This document shows positions 1 through 6,961 of a DNA stretch of 25,092 bases, piece by piece. This DNA is from Clostridiales bacterium (lineage in GTDB: Bacteria; Bacillota; Clostridia; Christensenellales; JAISNN01). The stretch's first letter is position 1, and every line of letters begins with the position of its first letter. A model generated the notes under the pieces. That model searched no databases, was not told the origin of the DNA, and saw only the letters and a program-made list of their open reading frames with translations. The DNA lies in the NCBI GenBank assembly GCA_031289865.1, contig JAITOQ010000016.1:1-25092 (forward strand), read 5' to 3'. The position numbers and the translations under genes were made by a program.

Positions 1-50
1 TTGTAATCCTTGAGATAAGTGCTTAAGTCCTTGAATAACGGATAAATCAT
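1..50 (-). CDS. 5' end of a T-box-regulated gene, possibly trpE
   Basis: Only the first 16 codons are inside the window; the gene continues past base 1. The ATG (50-48) follows a good ribosome binding site, AAGGAG (60-55), four bases upstream. The protein begins MIYPLFKDLSTYLKDY. The spacing of M-I-x-P, a hydrophobic position and a terminal D-Y resembles the start of anthranilate synthase component I (TrpE), which opens many tryptophan operons, but 16 residues are too few to rely on. The complete T-box leader directly upstream shows that the product is an aminoacyl-tRNA synthetase or an amino-acid synthesis or transport protein. The leader's TGGC bulge points to a tRNA with G at the discriminator position (Trp, Asn, Asp, Ser, Glu or Gln). 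The gene's existence is well supported; its identity is not. Confidence 0.7.
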   Translation of the reverse strand, partial: MIYPLFKDLSTYLKDY

Positions 51-72
51 ATCGCTCCTTTTTTATGCTTTT

Positions 73-109
73 AAAAAACAAAAAATCCTTGAGAAATTGT
101 TCTCAAGGA
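73..109 (-). terminator. Regulatory terminator of the T-box leader
   Basis: On the minus strand a perfect 9-bp stem (TCCTTGAGA / TCTCAAGGA, bases 109-101 and 94-86) closes a 6-nt loop and is followed by a 13-nt T-rich run (85-73). Its 5' arm overlaps the 3' half of the antiterminator (TCCG and CCTT, pairing with CGGA and AAGG beside the T-box). The two folds are therefore mutually exclusive, as expected for T-box attenuation. Confidence 0.93.
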
Positions 110-493
110 CGGACTAAAACAATCCGCGGTGCCACCTTGTTTCGGAACTCGTGCAATAAATGCACAAAAAACTCCGCTCTTTTATAGGATACTAACATAT
201 CCCCGACAAATAACGCTTGCCATCACGTCACAGAATACTCGGCTAAGACTATTTCACTTTCAAATTTGAACGCGAAATAGTATACCTTTGACTGCGCCCT
301 CCGCGGTCCATTTGGAATCCACCTCCAAAAAATAATACTCTGTAAAATCAAATTCTTTACATTTTAGTTTCACAACGTAATACGCTTTTAAAAAAGCGTT
401 TGGTGATGAATTGGACAAACTGCATCTAATCGGCTTCTCAGCTCCCCGACTCTCTGTATAGGCACGAATGTCTTTATCTCCGCATCAACGGTT
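110..493 (-). promoter_or_regulatory. T-box leader (tRNA-sensing riboswitch)
   Basis: The leader is about 385 nt long and transcribed leftward. The T-box sequence GGTGGCACCGCGG lies at 136-124. The antiterminator can be drawn as AAGG/CCTT and CGGA/TCCG helices separated by the TGGCACCG bulge. Stem I shows the usual AGAGAG bulge followed by the apical TCGG...GCTGAGAAG...CCGA hairpin (about 455-429). A hairpin with 8-bp arms, ACGCTTTT/AAAAGCGT (399-382), fits Stem II. A further 10-bp helix joins about 341-332 to 235-226. In T-boxes the TGGN bulge pairs with the tRNA NCCA end, so TGGC implies discriminator G73. I could not place the specifier codon with confidence: TTT, AAT and TTC are all near the expected loop, and no TGG is there. 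Confidence 0.93.
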
Positions 494-499
494 TATACC

Positions 500-528
500 A
501 TTATAAAACGAATTTGCGAAATTGTCAA
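500..528 (-). promoter_or_regulatory. Consensus sigma-A promoter of the T-box transcript
   Basis: On the minus strand TTGACA (528-523) and TATAAT (505-500) are separated by exactly 17 bases, so both hexamers match consensus perfectly. Transcription should start near 493, just ahead of Stem I of the T-box leader. A strong constitutive promoter is expected, with control left to attenuation. Confidence 0.93.
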
Positions 529-701
529 TCCCTTTTGGAAAACTTATAAAAACATTTTTTAATATTTTTTTAAAACCCTTTTTGACATCAATATAAAAAA
601 ACGCCCAAACCGTCAATATATATTTTATTAACTTTTTTAGGCACAACACGCCTTCTTTACCTAAAAAATAACAAGCAAAGAAAAACCACAATATATAGTG
701 T

Positions 702-741
702 TTAAAAATAAGAAAGGCTACAGCATTTTGTAGTCTTTCTT
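702..741 (-). terminator. Terminator of the tRNA-Ala transcript
   Basis: An imperfect hairpin (AAGAAAG plus CTAC pairing with GTAG plus CTTTCTT, one internal mismatch) spans 741-710, four bases after the tRNA CCA end. On the minus strand it is followed by ATTTTTAAA. The plus strand also carries a T run after the stem, so it may work in both directions. Confidence 0.7.
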
Positions 742-744
742 TTT

Positions 745-820
745 TGGTGGAGATGAGGGGGATCGAACCCCTGACCTATGCGTTGCGAACGCATCGCTCT
801 ACCAACTGAGCCACACCCCC
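745..820 (-). tRNA. tRNA-Ala, anticodon CGC
   Basis: A complete 76-nt cloverleaf can be folded. The acceptor stem GGGGGTG pairs with CATCTCC through two wobbles. One of these is G3-U70, the established identity element for alanyl-tRNA synthetase. The D arm carries GGCTCAGTTGGTAGAGC. The anticodon stem ATGCG/CGCAT encloses the loop TTCGCAA, giving anticodon CGC, which reads GCG. The T arm is AGGGG-TTCGATC-CCCCT. The discriminator is A and the CCA end is encoded (747-745). The gene is transcribed alone, between its own promoter and terminator. GCG alanine codons are frequent in the neighbouring genes, so this isoacceptor should be well used. Confidence 0.97.
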
Positions 821-842
821 GTTTTGATTTTTTAGCATAATT

Positions 843-871
843 ATTATATCCGCTATCGTGGAAAAAAGCAA
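843..871 (-). promoter_or_regulatory. Promoter of tRNA-Ala
   Basis: TTGCTT (871-866) and TATAAT (848-843) on the minus strand are 17 bases apart. The -10 is perfect and the -35 matches four of six positions. The predicted start near 836 leaves a short precursor ahead of the tRNA 5' end at 820, as is usual for single tRNA genes. Confidence 0.8.
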
Positions 872-1135
872 GCGTTTTATGAGGGTTGAGGAAAATTTTA
901 ATAAGTTTTTTATAACGGGAATGTCGTTCCTAAAATCACAATACCAACTATCTTTCGGTAACTTTTTCAATCTTTTATGCGTGAATAATCAGTTTGTTCG
1001 ATTACAACTTCATATTGTGCCTTTCGGAAATTTTCCACAAATCCGACTCTTTGATAACATTATAACATATTTTTAAAAATTGACCAAATCTATATTGACA
1101 CAAAAAAGGGTATTCTTTTTATTCTTTCAAACGGC
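872..1135. other. Gene-free AT-rich spacer between divergent promoters
   Basis: The 379 bases between the tRNA and the gene at 1200 hold the tRNA promoter on the left and the promoter of the metal-transport operon on the right. In between I see AT-rich sequence without a ribosome binding site, repeat or stable hairpin. A TTGACA at 1095-1100 with a poor -10 (TTTATT, 1118-1123, 17-base spacing) could be a second plus-strand promoter. Confidence 0.5.
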
Positions 1136-1165
1136 TTGCGGTTGTCCGTTGTTTTATGATACAAT
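1136..1165 (+). promoter_or_regulatory. Probable promoter of the membrane protein / ZIP operon
   Basis: TTGCGG (1136-1141) and TACAAT (1160-1165) are 18 bases apart, and the start codon is 35 bases further on. The -10 matches five of six positions and the -35 four of six. A loose inverted repeat, AACGG...CCGTT, overlaps the -35 region, but I do not recognise a Zur, Fur or MntR operator. Confidence 0.5.
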
Positions 1166-1199
1166 TATATAGTCAAATCAAACAAGGAGGACGGTTCGT

Positions 1200-1685
1200 A
1201 TGCTCGGTCATTTCGGTTTTTCGTATATCGGCTTAATATACCTACTTATGCTTTTTATTCCCAACGGCATTTGGGCGAAGCATAAACCGCACGGATATAA
1301 CGCGGACGGCGAAAGTAAGACGCTTCTTATCTTTGAGCGTGTCGGTCAGATACTTTGTACTGTGACAATTTTGATATTCGGCGATTACAACCCTACGGAA
1401 TTTACGTCTTGGACTCTTTGGCTATTTGCGTCCGCGGCTCTTATGCTTTTGTATGAGGCATGGTGGATTAAATATTTTGTAGGCAAAAAGACTCTAAAGT
1501 CCTTTTACGGTAATTTTTTAGGCATTCCCTTGCCCGGAGCAACGCTTCCCGTCATAGGTTTTTTATTGCTCGGCATATACGGCAAGGTAATATGGCTCGT
1601 CATATCGGCGGTCATATTGGGAATAGGTCATATCGGAATACACATTCAACACATCAAAACCATGCAAAGGACACCTAAGGAGTAA
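1200..1685 (+). CDS. Conserved five-helix membrane protein of unknown function
   Basis: The 161-residue protein starts at an ATG nine bases after AAGGAGG (1184-1190). Hydrophobic segments lie at about residues 6-24, 48-61, 70-90, 106-127 and 129-148, so it is an integral membrane protein with short loops. I know of similar unnamed clostridial proteins sharing the FSYIGLIYLLMLFIPNGIW-like start and the FLGIPLPGATLPVIGF and GIGHIGIH stretches, but no function is established. The two histidines near the end (H144, H148) lie in or beside the last helix. The gene is the first of two: its stop codon overlaps the ribosome binding site of the ZIP transporter gene, so the products are made together. 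An accessory role in metal transport is possible but rests only on this pairing. Confidence 0.85.
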   Translation: MLGHFGFSYIGLIYLLMLFIPNGIWAKHKPHGYNADGESKTLLIFERVGQILCTVTILIFGDYNPTEFTSWTLWLFASAALMLLYEAWWIKYFVGKKTLKSFYGNFLGIPLPGATLPVIGFLLLGIYGKVIWLVISAVILGIGHIGIHIQHIKTMQRTPKE

Positions 1686-1688
1686 ATC

Positions 1689-2474
1689 ATGCTTCCAACC
1701 ATACTGATAGGTCTTATGCTCCCGCTTGTCGGGACGGTTCTCGGCGCGGCGGCGGTATTTTTGTTTCGGGGCGAACTAAAGCCTACGATACAAAAAGCGT
1801 TTTTGGGATTCGCTTCGGGGGTGATGATTGCGGCGAGTGTTTGGTCGCTGCTCATTCCCGCAATCGAAATGGCAAACACAAGCGGCGGCGCGCCCGCGTG
1901 GATTCCCGCGGCGGTCGGCTTTTTGCTCGGCACGGGTTTTTTACTCGTACTCGATAGGGTCATTCCCCACTTGCATCTCGGAAGCGACAAGCCCGAAGGC
2001 TCAAAATCCTCTTTAGGTAAAAGCACGATGCTTGTACTTGCGGTGACGTTGCATAATATCCCCGAAGGTATGGCGGTCGGCGTCGCGTTTGCGGGACTCA
2101 TTTCGGGCGTGTCGGGCATGACTGTTGCGGGCGCGTTTGCGCTTGCTATCGGCATAGCCATTCAGAACGTACCCGAAGGCGCGGTCATCTCCATGCCGCT
2201 CATCGGCGAAGGCTTTCGCCGCCGCAAAGCGTTTTTGTACGGCGCGGCGTCGGGCATAGTCGAGCCGATTGCGGCGGCGGTGACGCTCGCGCTCGTCGGC
2301 ATCATATCCGCGGCTCTGCCGTACATACTCTCGTTTGCGGCGGGCGCAATGATCTATGTCGTGATAGAAGAACTCATTCCCGAAGCGCAATCGGGTAATC
2401 ACAGCAACGTCGGGACAATCAGCGCGGCTTTGGGCTTTGTCCTCATGATGGTGTTGGACGTGGCTTTGGGATAA
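1689..2474 (+). CDS. ZIP-family metal transporter
   Basis: This 261-residue membrane protein belongs to the ZIP family, which moves zinc, iron or manganese into the cytoplasm across the inner membrane. About eight helices are visible. The family's metal site in helices 4 and 5 is clear: HNIPEG at 122-127 and QNVPEG at 159-164. The loop between helices 3 and 4 is short and carries two histidines (H94, H96), as in the ZupT/GufA branch. EELIPEA near 227-233 is the conserved last-helix motif. The start ATG is five bases after AAGGAG (1678-1683), which overlaps the end of the upstream gene, so translation is coupled. The metal preference cannot be read from the sequence. The gene ends 28 bases before the converging acetyltransferase gene, with no clear terminator between them. 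Confidence 0.93.
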   Translation: MLPTILIGLMLPLVGTVLGAAAVFLFRGELKPTIQKAFLGFASGVMIAASVWSLLIPAIEMANTSGGAPAWIPAAVGFLLGTGFLLVLDRVIPHLHLGSDKPEGSKSSLGKSTMLVLAVTLHNIPEGMAVGVAFAGLISGVSGMTVAGAFALAIGIAIQNVPEGAVISMPLIGEGFRRRKAFLYGAASGIVEPIAAAVTLALVGIISAALPYILSFAAGAMIYVVIEELIPEAQSGNHSNVGTISAALGFVLMMVLDVALG

Positions 2475-2502
2475 TAACCCTTATGCCGTACAGCTTTTGC
2501 TC

Positions 2503-2964
2503 TTATGAAAAATCTATAACATACTTCACGCCGACTTTTTCAAACCCGTTTTTTTCGTACAGCTTGTGTGCGGCGTATCTCTCGTTACCGGTAGTTAGGA
2601 CTATGCTTTGGCATTCACGCGTTTTTGCGAATGCTATACAAGCGTCCAACAGCTTTTGCCCGACGCCGTTTCTGCGATACCGTTCGCCGACGACGAGTTC
2701 CTCGATAAAAGCAAAGTCGCCGGATTCGACGAGTGATTGATTTACCGACAGTCCTACTAAGCCGACAATCTCCGCCCCGTTCTTTGCTACAAAATATTTT
2801 TTGTTCCCGTCCGTCAAAAACAGCTTGTAAGTCTTCTCATACCTTTCAAAGGTCGGTCTGTACTCTCCCCCGCCACCCGTCCAACCGCCGCCCGCCAACT
2901 CGCATATCAAAGGATAAACCTTTTCGCAGTCGTTAAGACTTGCCTCGTGAATTGTTATGTTCAT
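2503..2964 (-). CDS. GNAT-family N-acetyltransferase
   Basis: The 153-residue protein is a single GNAT domain, which transfers an acetyl group from acetyl-CoA to an amine. The acetyl-CoA pyrophosphate loop is RRNGVG at 97-102, following the beta strand FIEELVVG. The C-terminal HKLYEKNGF (133-141) is the usual beta-6/beta-7 region with a conserved tyrosine. A GGGWTGGGG stretch near 25-33 is an unusual glycine-rich insert in the substrate-side loop. GAGGAGG (2978-2972) lies seven bases before the ATG and overlaps the stop codon of the upstream membrane protein gene, so the two are co-translated. The substrate is unknown; both small molecules and protein N-termini are possible. Confidence 0.9.
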   Translation of the reverse strand: MNITIHEASLNDCEKVYPLICELAGGGWTGGGGEYRPTFERYEKTYKLFLTDGNKKYFVAKNGAEIVGLVGLSVNQSLVESGDFAFIEELVVGERYRRNGVGQKLLDACIAFAKTRECQSIVLTTGNERYAAHKLYEKNGFEKVGVKYVIDFS

Positions 2965-2976
2965 AGAATAGCCTCC

Positions 2977-4035
2977 TCAAATTATATATCTGCATTTCGG
3001 GTGTTTTTTGTTTTGGCAGTAACTTATGCTTTGTCCTTTTTCATAAAAGTCCGCGCTTGTTGCCCAAAAGGTTTTTCCGTCCGCGGTAGATATAAGGCAT
3101 TGATATAATGTTCCCGTTATGTTGGGAGTATGCTCGCCCGTTTGGTGTTGGCTATGCACGATACACCGCTCGACCGTTCCTTTATAGGTGTGATAATCGC
3201 CGTGCCTTTCGGGGTGTTTTTTAAACGACTTATACGACCGCCGCTGTATCAACGACCTTATCATCAAAATGAATATTATTGCTGCAAACCCTCCCAACCC
3301 TATGCCCATTAGTACAAAGCCTACGGTTGAGCCGCCCATGGCTATACCGACCATACCGACTAACAGCGAAAAAGCAAGCGCACCTACAAACGCGATAACC
3401 TTTGCTTTTTCCGCTTTGGGCGCGTTTCTGTACGCCTCTTTATTTTCCTTTGTAAAGCCCAACCCCTCCAAAAACGTCGTCACCCCGTAATACTCCGCTC
3501 TCGCTAACTTGCTTTCGGTGCGCGTATATGCGGAATTGATTTTTTCCAACAGCTCCGCTTCCTTTTCCGCCGTGCGGGGCGGTTCGCTATTCCGCTGACC
3601 GCGGAGCAAACCAAGTACGCGCCGTGTATAAAATATACCGTAAACCGTCCCGCAAACGGCGGTGAGAATAAAGCCGCCAAGCCCCATAAAGAAAAAACCG
3701 TCTATATGAGTTATCGCGACAACAATTATGCTAATAAAAAAGACGGCGACGCCGAAAACCGTAAGGACTATAGCCGCTATCTCTACCGTCGGACGGCGCA
3801 CTCTGCTCCCCCGCGGATTCCAATACAAGTAGCTGAATATCTTGACAAAAACACCCGCCGCAAAAGCCAAAAAGAAACCGCCAACCGCAAGGCTCATACC
3901 TATAAGGGTCAGCGTATCACGGTTTGCCGCCACAAGGATTATAACCCCGACAACTATAGCCGCAACACCCGACAACATTGTGTAAAACGCTATTTTTTCG
4001 GCAACAGCCCATTTTTCTTTCGACGCATTTTTCAC
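2977..4035 (-). CDS. Six-helix membrane protein with cytosolic C-terminal domain, unknown
   Basis: I do not recognise this 352-residue protein. Hydrophobic segments lie at about 14-37, 41-67, 85-109, 113-136, 212-234 and 237-261. A charged helical stretch (about 150-210) separates the fourth and fifth helices. The C-terminal 90 residues are soluble and look like a small beta domain, with cysteines at 291, 313, 340 and 348 and several histidines. It starts with GTG; AGGAG lies 11 bases upstream (4051-4047), and no in-frame ATG fits better. The gene follows the DUF3885 gene by 50 bases and leads into the acetyltransferase gene with a 12-base gap, so the three probably form one transcript. The TGY/A spacing of the cysteines does not match a known zinc finger, and metal binding there would be a guess. 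Confidence 0.8.
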   Translation of the reverse strand: MKNASKEKWAVAEKIAFYTMLSGVAAIVVGVIILVAANRDTLTLIGMSLAVGGFFLAFAAGVFVKIFSYLYWNPRGSRVRRPTVEIAAIVLTVFGVAVFFISIIVVAITHIDGFFFMGLGGFILTAVCGTVYGIFYTRRVLGLLRGQRNSEPPRTAEKEAELLEKINSAYTRTESKLARAEYYGVTTFLEGLGFTKENKEAYRNAPKAEKAKVIAFVGALAFSLLVGMVGIAMGGSTVGFVLMGIGLGGFAAIIFILMIRSLIQRRSYKSFKKHPERHGDYHTYKGTVERCIVHSQHQTGEHTPNITGTLYQCLISTADGKTFWATSADFYEKGQSISYCQNKKHPKCRYII

Positions 4036-4085
4036 CGCGCACCGCTCTCCTTTTCTGCCATTATAGCAAGCTATGTTTTTGTTTT

Positions 4086-4736
4086 TTACTCAAATGTTTT
4101 TTTCATTCTTTCTATGTCGTATTCAAGCAAATACGGTTTTAGCTTTTCGTAAAACGGCTTGCCTTTTTCTTTTGAGGTGAAAACTATATCAAGCCCTCTA
4201 TCGTCATAAATACTAAAAATGCACTCGTCGTCTAAAGAAACAAAATGTACGTAATGCCACGCATTTGTTACTTCCCACTTGAGTATTTTATCAAAGTCTA
4301 TCTTCTTTTTATCCGTATAGACAAAAAAACGATTTCTTCCCATCATATCTTCTTCTATATCGTCTAACGTAATGTTTACTTTGACCATTTCGCGGCAATT
4401 CCGTTGTAAAAAAGCTAAATCTTTTAATTCCTCTTTATATGCTCTAACCATTACACCTATATTTGTTTTAAAGCCCATTGCCGATACGCATGAGTAGTCG
4501 TAAATACATGCGTCAAAAAAATATAAATCGGGCTTTTTGTCAAAGACGATATTAAAAATCTCAACCGCTCTTTTGTATGCGTTGTCCATGTATTCTTTAT
4601 CGTCCGTCCCGATCCCAAGCTCACAACGCAAAGCATATTTATTGTTGTAAAACCACGGCAGCTCAAAAATAAAATTCGGGTCATGCAGTTTATCCAAAAA
4701 CTTGACGTTATCGTGTGTCATCTTGTCACCACCCAC
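4086..4736 (-). CDS. DUF3885-domain protein
   Basis: The 216-residue soluble protein ends in a segment typical of DUF3885: YDDRGLDIV at 177-185, then a Y-x-K helix and LEYDIERMKKTF at the C terminus. The family is found scattered in Bacillota as small cytosolic proteins, and its function is unknown. The GTG start at 4736 is seven bases from AGGAG (4748-4744). The alternative ATG at 4721 has a poorer site, so the GTG is preferred. It is the first gene of a probable three-gene minus-strand group with the six-helix membrane protein and the GNAT protein. No convincing promoter was found in the 122 bases upstream. DUF3885 proteins are sometimes immunity-like or polymorphic, but nothing here shows a toxin partner. 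Confidence 0.85.
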   Translation of the reverse strand: MGGDKMTHDNVKFLDKLHDPNFIFELPWFYNNKYALRCELGIGTDDKEYMDNAYKRAVEIFNIVFDKKPDLYFFDACIYDYSCVSAMGFKTNIGVMVRAYKEELKDLAFLQRNCREMVKVNITLDDIEEDMMGRNRFFVYTDKKKIDFDKILKWEVTNAWHYVHFVSLDDECIFSIYDDRGLDIVFTSKEKGKPFYEKLKPYLLEYDIERMKKTFE

Positions 4737-4858
4737 TCCCTAACTCCTATTAGATACAAGAATCCGTCCTTTGCAACTTAATAAATATTTTGTCCAAACT
4801 TTTGGGTTTAGAGCACAAACATTCGCTGTTTTTTTGTCCTCAATAATCAAAGCAGTGT

Positions 4859-5857
4859 TTAAGCGAAGTTCAAAGTAATTTTGCCTGTAGTCACCTTTAC
4901 TTTTATGCTTTTGCCTTGCCCGACGGTCTGATTAGATACGTTGCTCGAGCCGACAGTTGTCGATACGGTGATATCGTATTCGCTTTTCGCGCCCGTAAAT
5001 TTACCGTCGATACTCCCGGTTTTTGTCGAGGCGTCGGTTATTCGGGCGGTCAAATTTTCAAAGGATATCTTTCCCGTCGTCGTTTTAAAGGCTACGGTAT
5101 CGGCGGTCATTGTGTCCGCGCTTATACTCCCCGTCGTTACTTCTACGGCGACGGTTTCGGCGGTTATATTCTTGCCGTCAAAATTTCCCGTCTGAGACTT
5201 CAATTTGAAAGCCTTTGAGGTCAATCCGTCAATCTTTATGTTTCCCGTTTTAAATTCGAGATTAACCGTTTCGGTAACGGCGATATTGTTGAGTGTGACG
5301 TTACCTGTCGCGGATACGAGATTAACCGTTTCGGCGGCGGCGATATTTTTGAGCGTGACGTTACCGGTCTCGGATACGATATCGAAGCCTTGAGAAAAAT
5401 TTATGTCCGATACTGATATATTACCGGTCTTGGCGGTGATTTTGCTACGGTTTGCTATGGATTCGGGAAGATAAATGTATACGGTGGTTTTTTCCTTATC
5501 AATCTTTTTAAGCCAATCCCAATTCAAATTAAACCACGGGAAAGGCAATTTCGTCACCTCTTCCTTGACAATCAACTCGCCGCCGCTAAAAGATACGGCG
5601 ATCGCGCTTTGGTCATAATTATAATAATCGACTTTAAATTCGTCCGCGTATTTGATATCGACATTTCTCGTCGTGACGTCGATTGAGAACGCTTCTATCG
5701 GAGCATTCGCTTCGGTGAATTGTTGCGCTGTAAAATTCGATTCCTTATGAGACCATGCGGTCAAAGCCGTGCCAACTCCAAAGACGACCGCTCCGACTAA
5801 AAGTATTATCAAAGACGCTTTGAGCAACGTCCCTATGCTTTTTTTTGAATTTGCCAT
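4859..5857 (-). CDS. DUF4097 (LiaG-like) surface beta-repeat protein
   Basis: The 332-residue protein has a signal anchor at about 12-34 and then an all-beta solenoid on the outside of the membrane. The family marker T-G followed by a polar residue recurs roughly every 20 residues, at about 144, 164, 184, 204, 223, 242, 261, 280 and 324. DUF4097/LiaG-type proteins sit in cell-envelope stress operons, often after a PadR regulator and a HAAS/DUF1700 membrane protein, exactly as here. The ATG follows AGGAGG by 10 bases, and the gene lies 62 bases after the DUF1700 gene. Two adjacent rungs come from a recent 60-bp duplication (5261-5380). Its exact role (adhesin, envelope sensor or scaffold) is not known. 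Confidence 0.92.
   Translation of the reverse strand: MANSKKSIGTLLKASLIILLVGAVVFGVGTALTAWSHKESNFTAQQFTEANAPIEAFSIDVTTRNVDIKYADEFKVDYYNYDQSAIAVSFSGGELIVKEEVTKLPFPWFNLNWDWLKKIDKEKTTVYIYLPESIANRSKITAKTGNISVSDINFSQGFDIVSETGNVTLKNIAAAETVNLVSATGNVTLNNIAVTETVNLEFKTGNIKIDGLTSKAFKLKSQTGNFDGKNITAETVAVEVTTGSISADTMTADTVAFKTTTGKISFENLTARITDASTKTGSIDGKFTGAKSEYDITVSTTVGSSNVSNQTVGQGKSIKVKVTTGKITLNFA
5261..5380. repeat. 60-bp tandem duplication inside the DUF4097 gene
   Basis: Bases 5261-5320 and 5321-5380 match at about 52 of 60 positions, and both begin ATTAACCGTTTCGG. Each unit is 20 codons and encodes one turn of the beta solenoid (the NLxxxTGNVTLxNIAxxETV repeat). The frame is kept, so the copy adds one rung to the fold. 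Confidence 0.9.
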
Positions 5858-5919
5858 AATTTTGTTTCCTCCTAAATGATTATACCGTTTGAATAAAACC
5901 TATAAAATTATTTTTTATA

Positions 5920-6609
5920 CTATTTTTTCTTTTTGAAAAACCGCCCTAATACGCCTAATATATACAAACAGAGCAACCCCGCTCCCAAAGCGATTAACCC
6001 CGCGCCAAACGTCAAAAGTCCGTCGTTCAAGCTGTAAAACATAGTTATAATCCCGACGACCGAGCTCCCCGCCCCGCCGACTATCAATGCGGCGACCGTC
6101 GCAAAAAGCGATATTGCCAACGCTAACGCCACCGAAACAAGGGCTATCGTCAAGGGGATAGTGACATAAAATCCCGCAAAATATACGATCCAAAATATTT
6201 TGCTTTTAAAGATGCTTATGCATTTTGTTTCTCTTTTACCGTTTTCCATGCTTGTCTTTCCTCCGTTACTTCTATATGATGGTTTTTGAACCGTTTTTTT
6301 ATTTTGCCGACCTTTCTCACCGTTATCGCCTTTAAAAGGCGTTTCCGTTTCGTCTTTATCGGACTTGCTCTCCGCAATGCCGTTCAAAACCTTTTCGGAT
6401 AACTCGATCTCATTCGCATCCTCGTTTAAAACCTTAAAAGCGATATCGGACGGATTTCCCCACTCTGCGATAATCTCCTCGTCGCTTTTTCCGAGTTCTT
6501 TTTGGTCGAGATATAATTCGTTGTAATACTCTATTATTTTTATCTTCTCCGCTTTTGGCAGAGAGCCGAGCTTCTTAAAAAGTTTTTTTTCAAATTTCGA
6601 TTTTTTCAT
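5920..6609 (-). CDS. HAAS/DUF1700 membrane protein
   Basis: The 229-residue protein starts with the HAAS helical domain. MKKSKFEKKLFKKLG leads into an EYYNELYLDQ segment and then IAEWGNPSDIA, the conserved signature in which W-G-x-P precedes a helix. A charged linker (about 75-125) follows, then three or four membrane helices to the C terminus. Proteins of this type act with PadR-family regulators and DUF4097 proteins in envelope-stress operons. The ATG at 6609 gives the usual N-terminus; an in-frame GTG at 6618 would overlap the padR stop (6613-6611). Either way translation is coupled to the regulator. It lies 62 bases before the DUF4097 gene. The molecular role (anti-regulator or signal relay) is inferred from family context only. 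Confidence 0.9.
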   Translation of the reverse strand: MKKSKFEKKLFKKLGSLPKAEKIKIIEYYNELYLDQKELGKSDEEIIAEWGNPSDIAFKVLNEDANEIELSEKVLNGIAESKSDKDETETPFKGDNGEKGRQNKKTVQKPSYRSNGGKTSMENGKRETKCISIFKSKIFWIVYFAGFYVTIPLTIALVSVALALAISLFATVAALIVGGAGSSVVGIITMFYSLNDGLLTFGAGLIALGAGLLCLYILGVLGRFFKKKK

Positions 6610-6610
6610 A

Positions 6611-6922
6611 TCAATCACCCATACCGAATATCTTTCCGTATATTTCTTTCATCTGAACCCAATCCAATTTGTAATCGGCTAATCTATGCCGCCCGCCTTT
6701 TGTTATCGTATAATACTTTCTCGTTCTGCCTTGATACTCACGGCTTACGGTCGTCAAACAACCGCTAACTTCGAGCCTTTTGAGTATCGGGTACAAGGTC
6801 GATTCGGATATTTCTATTATATCCTTTAGGTCGGCTATAAGCTTATAACCGTACGACTCTTCCCGCGACAAAACGGCAAGCACACACGCGTCCAATAAAC
6901 CTTTTTTCATTTGCGCGTCCAT
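6611..6922 (-). CDS. PadR-family transcriptional regulator
   Basis: The 103-residue protein is a PadR-type winged helix: an N-terminal helix (KKGLLDACVLAVLS), the recognition region ISESTLYPILKRLE, and the wing with the basic stretch TRKYYTITKGGRHRL. It lacks the long C-terminal dimerisation domain of PadR itself, so it is of the short class. I chose the ATG at 6922, five bases after GGAG (6931-6928). An in-frame GTG at 6928 overlaps that ribosome binding site. It is the first gene of the operon with HAAS and DUF4097 genes. A 21-bp palindrome on its own promoter (6941-6961) is the likely operator, so it probably represses the whole operon until an envelope signal arrives. Confidence 0.95.
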   Translation of the reverse strand: MDAQMKKGLLDACVLAVLSREESYGYKLIADLKDIIEISESTLYPILKRLEVSGCLTTVSREYQGRTRKYYTITKGGRHRLADYKLDWVQMKEIYGKIFGMGD

Positions 6923-6940
6923 AATCACTCCGTTTCGCTA

Positions 6941-6961
6941 ATACTATACAATACATAGTAT
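6941..6961. promoter_or_regulatory. Palindromic operator on the padR promoter
   Basis: Perfect 7-bp arms, ATACTAT and ATAGTAT, are separated by 7 bases, and the palindrome covers the -10 box. Autoregulation of PadR genes through palindromes of this size is common. The position, between the two promoter hexamers and the start codon, would block polymerase. Confidence 0.8.

Noticed and set aside
361..400. Phenylalanine specifier (TTC or TTT) in the T-box Stem I
   Set aside because: tRNA-Phe has A73, which does not pair with the C of the TGGC bulge; kept only as an unresolved possibility.
485..691. Minus-strand open frame of 68 codons
   Set aside because: It covers the promoter of the T-box transcript and has no ribosome binding site; the lysine- and phenylalanine-rich composition reflects AT-rich DNA.
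858..1076. Plus-strand open frame of 72 codons
   Set aside because: It begins inside the tRNA promoter and lacks a ribosome binding site.
4737..4858. Promoter TTGCAA-N16-TCTAAT before the DUF3885 gene
   Set aside because: It would place the transcript start on the ribosome binding site.
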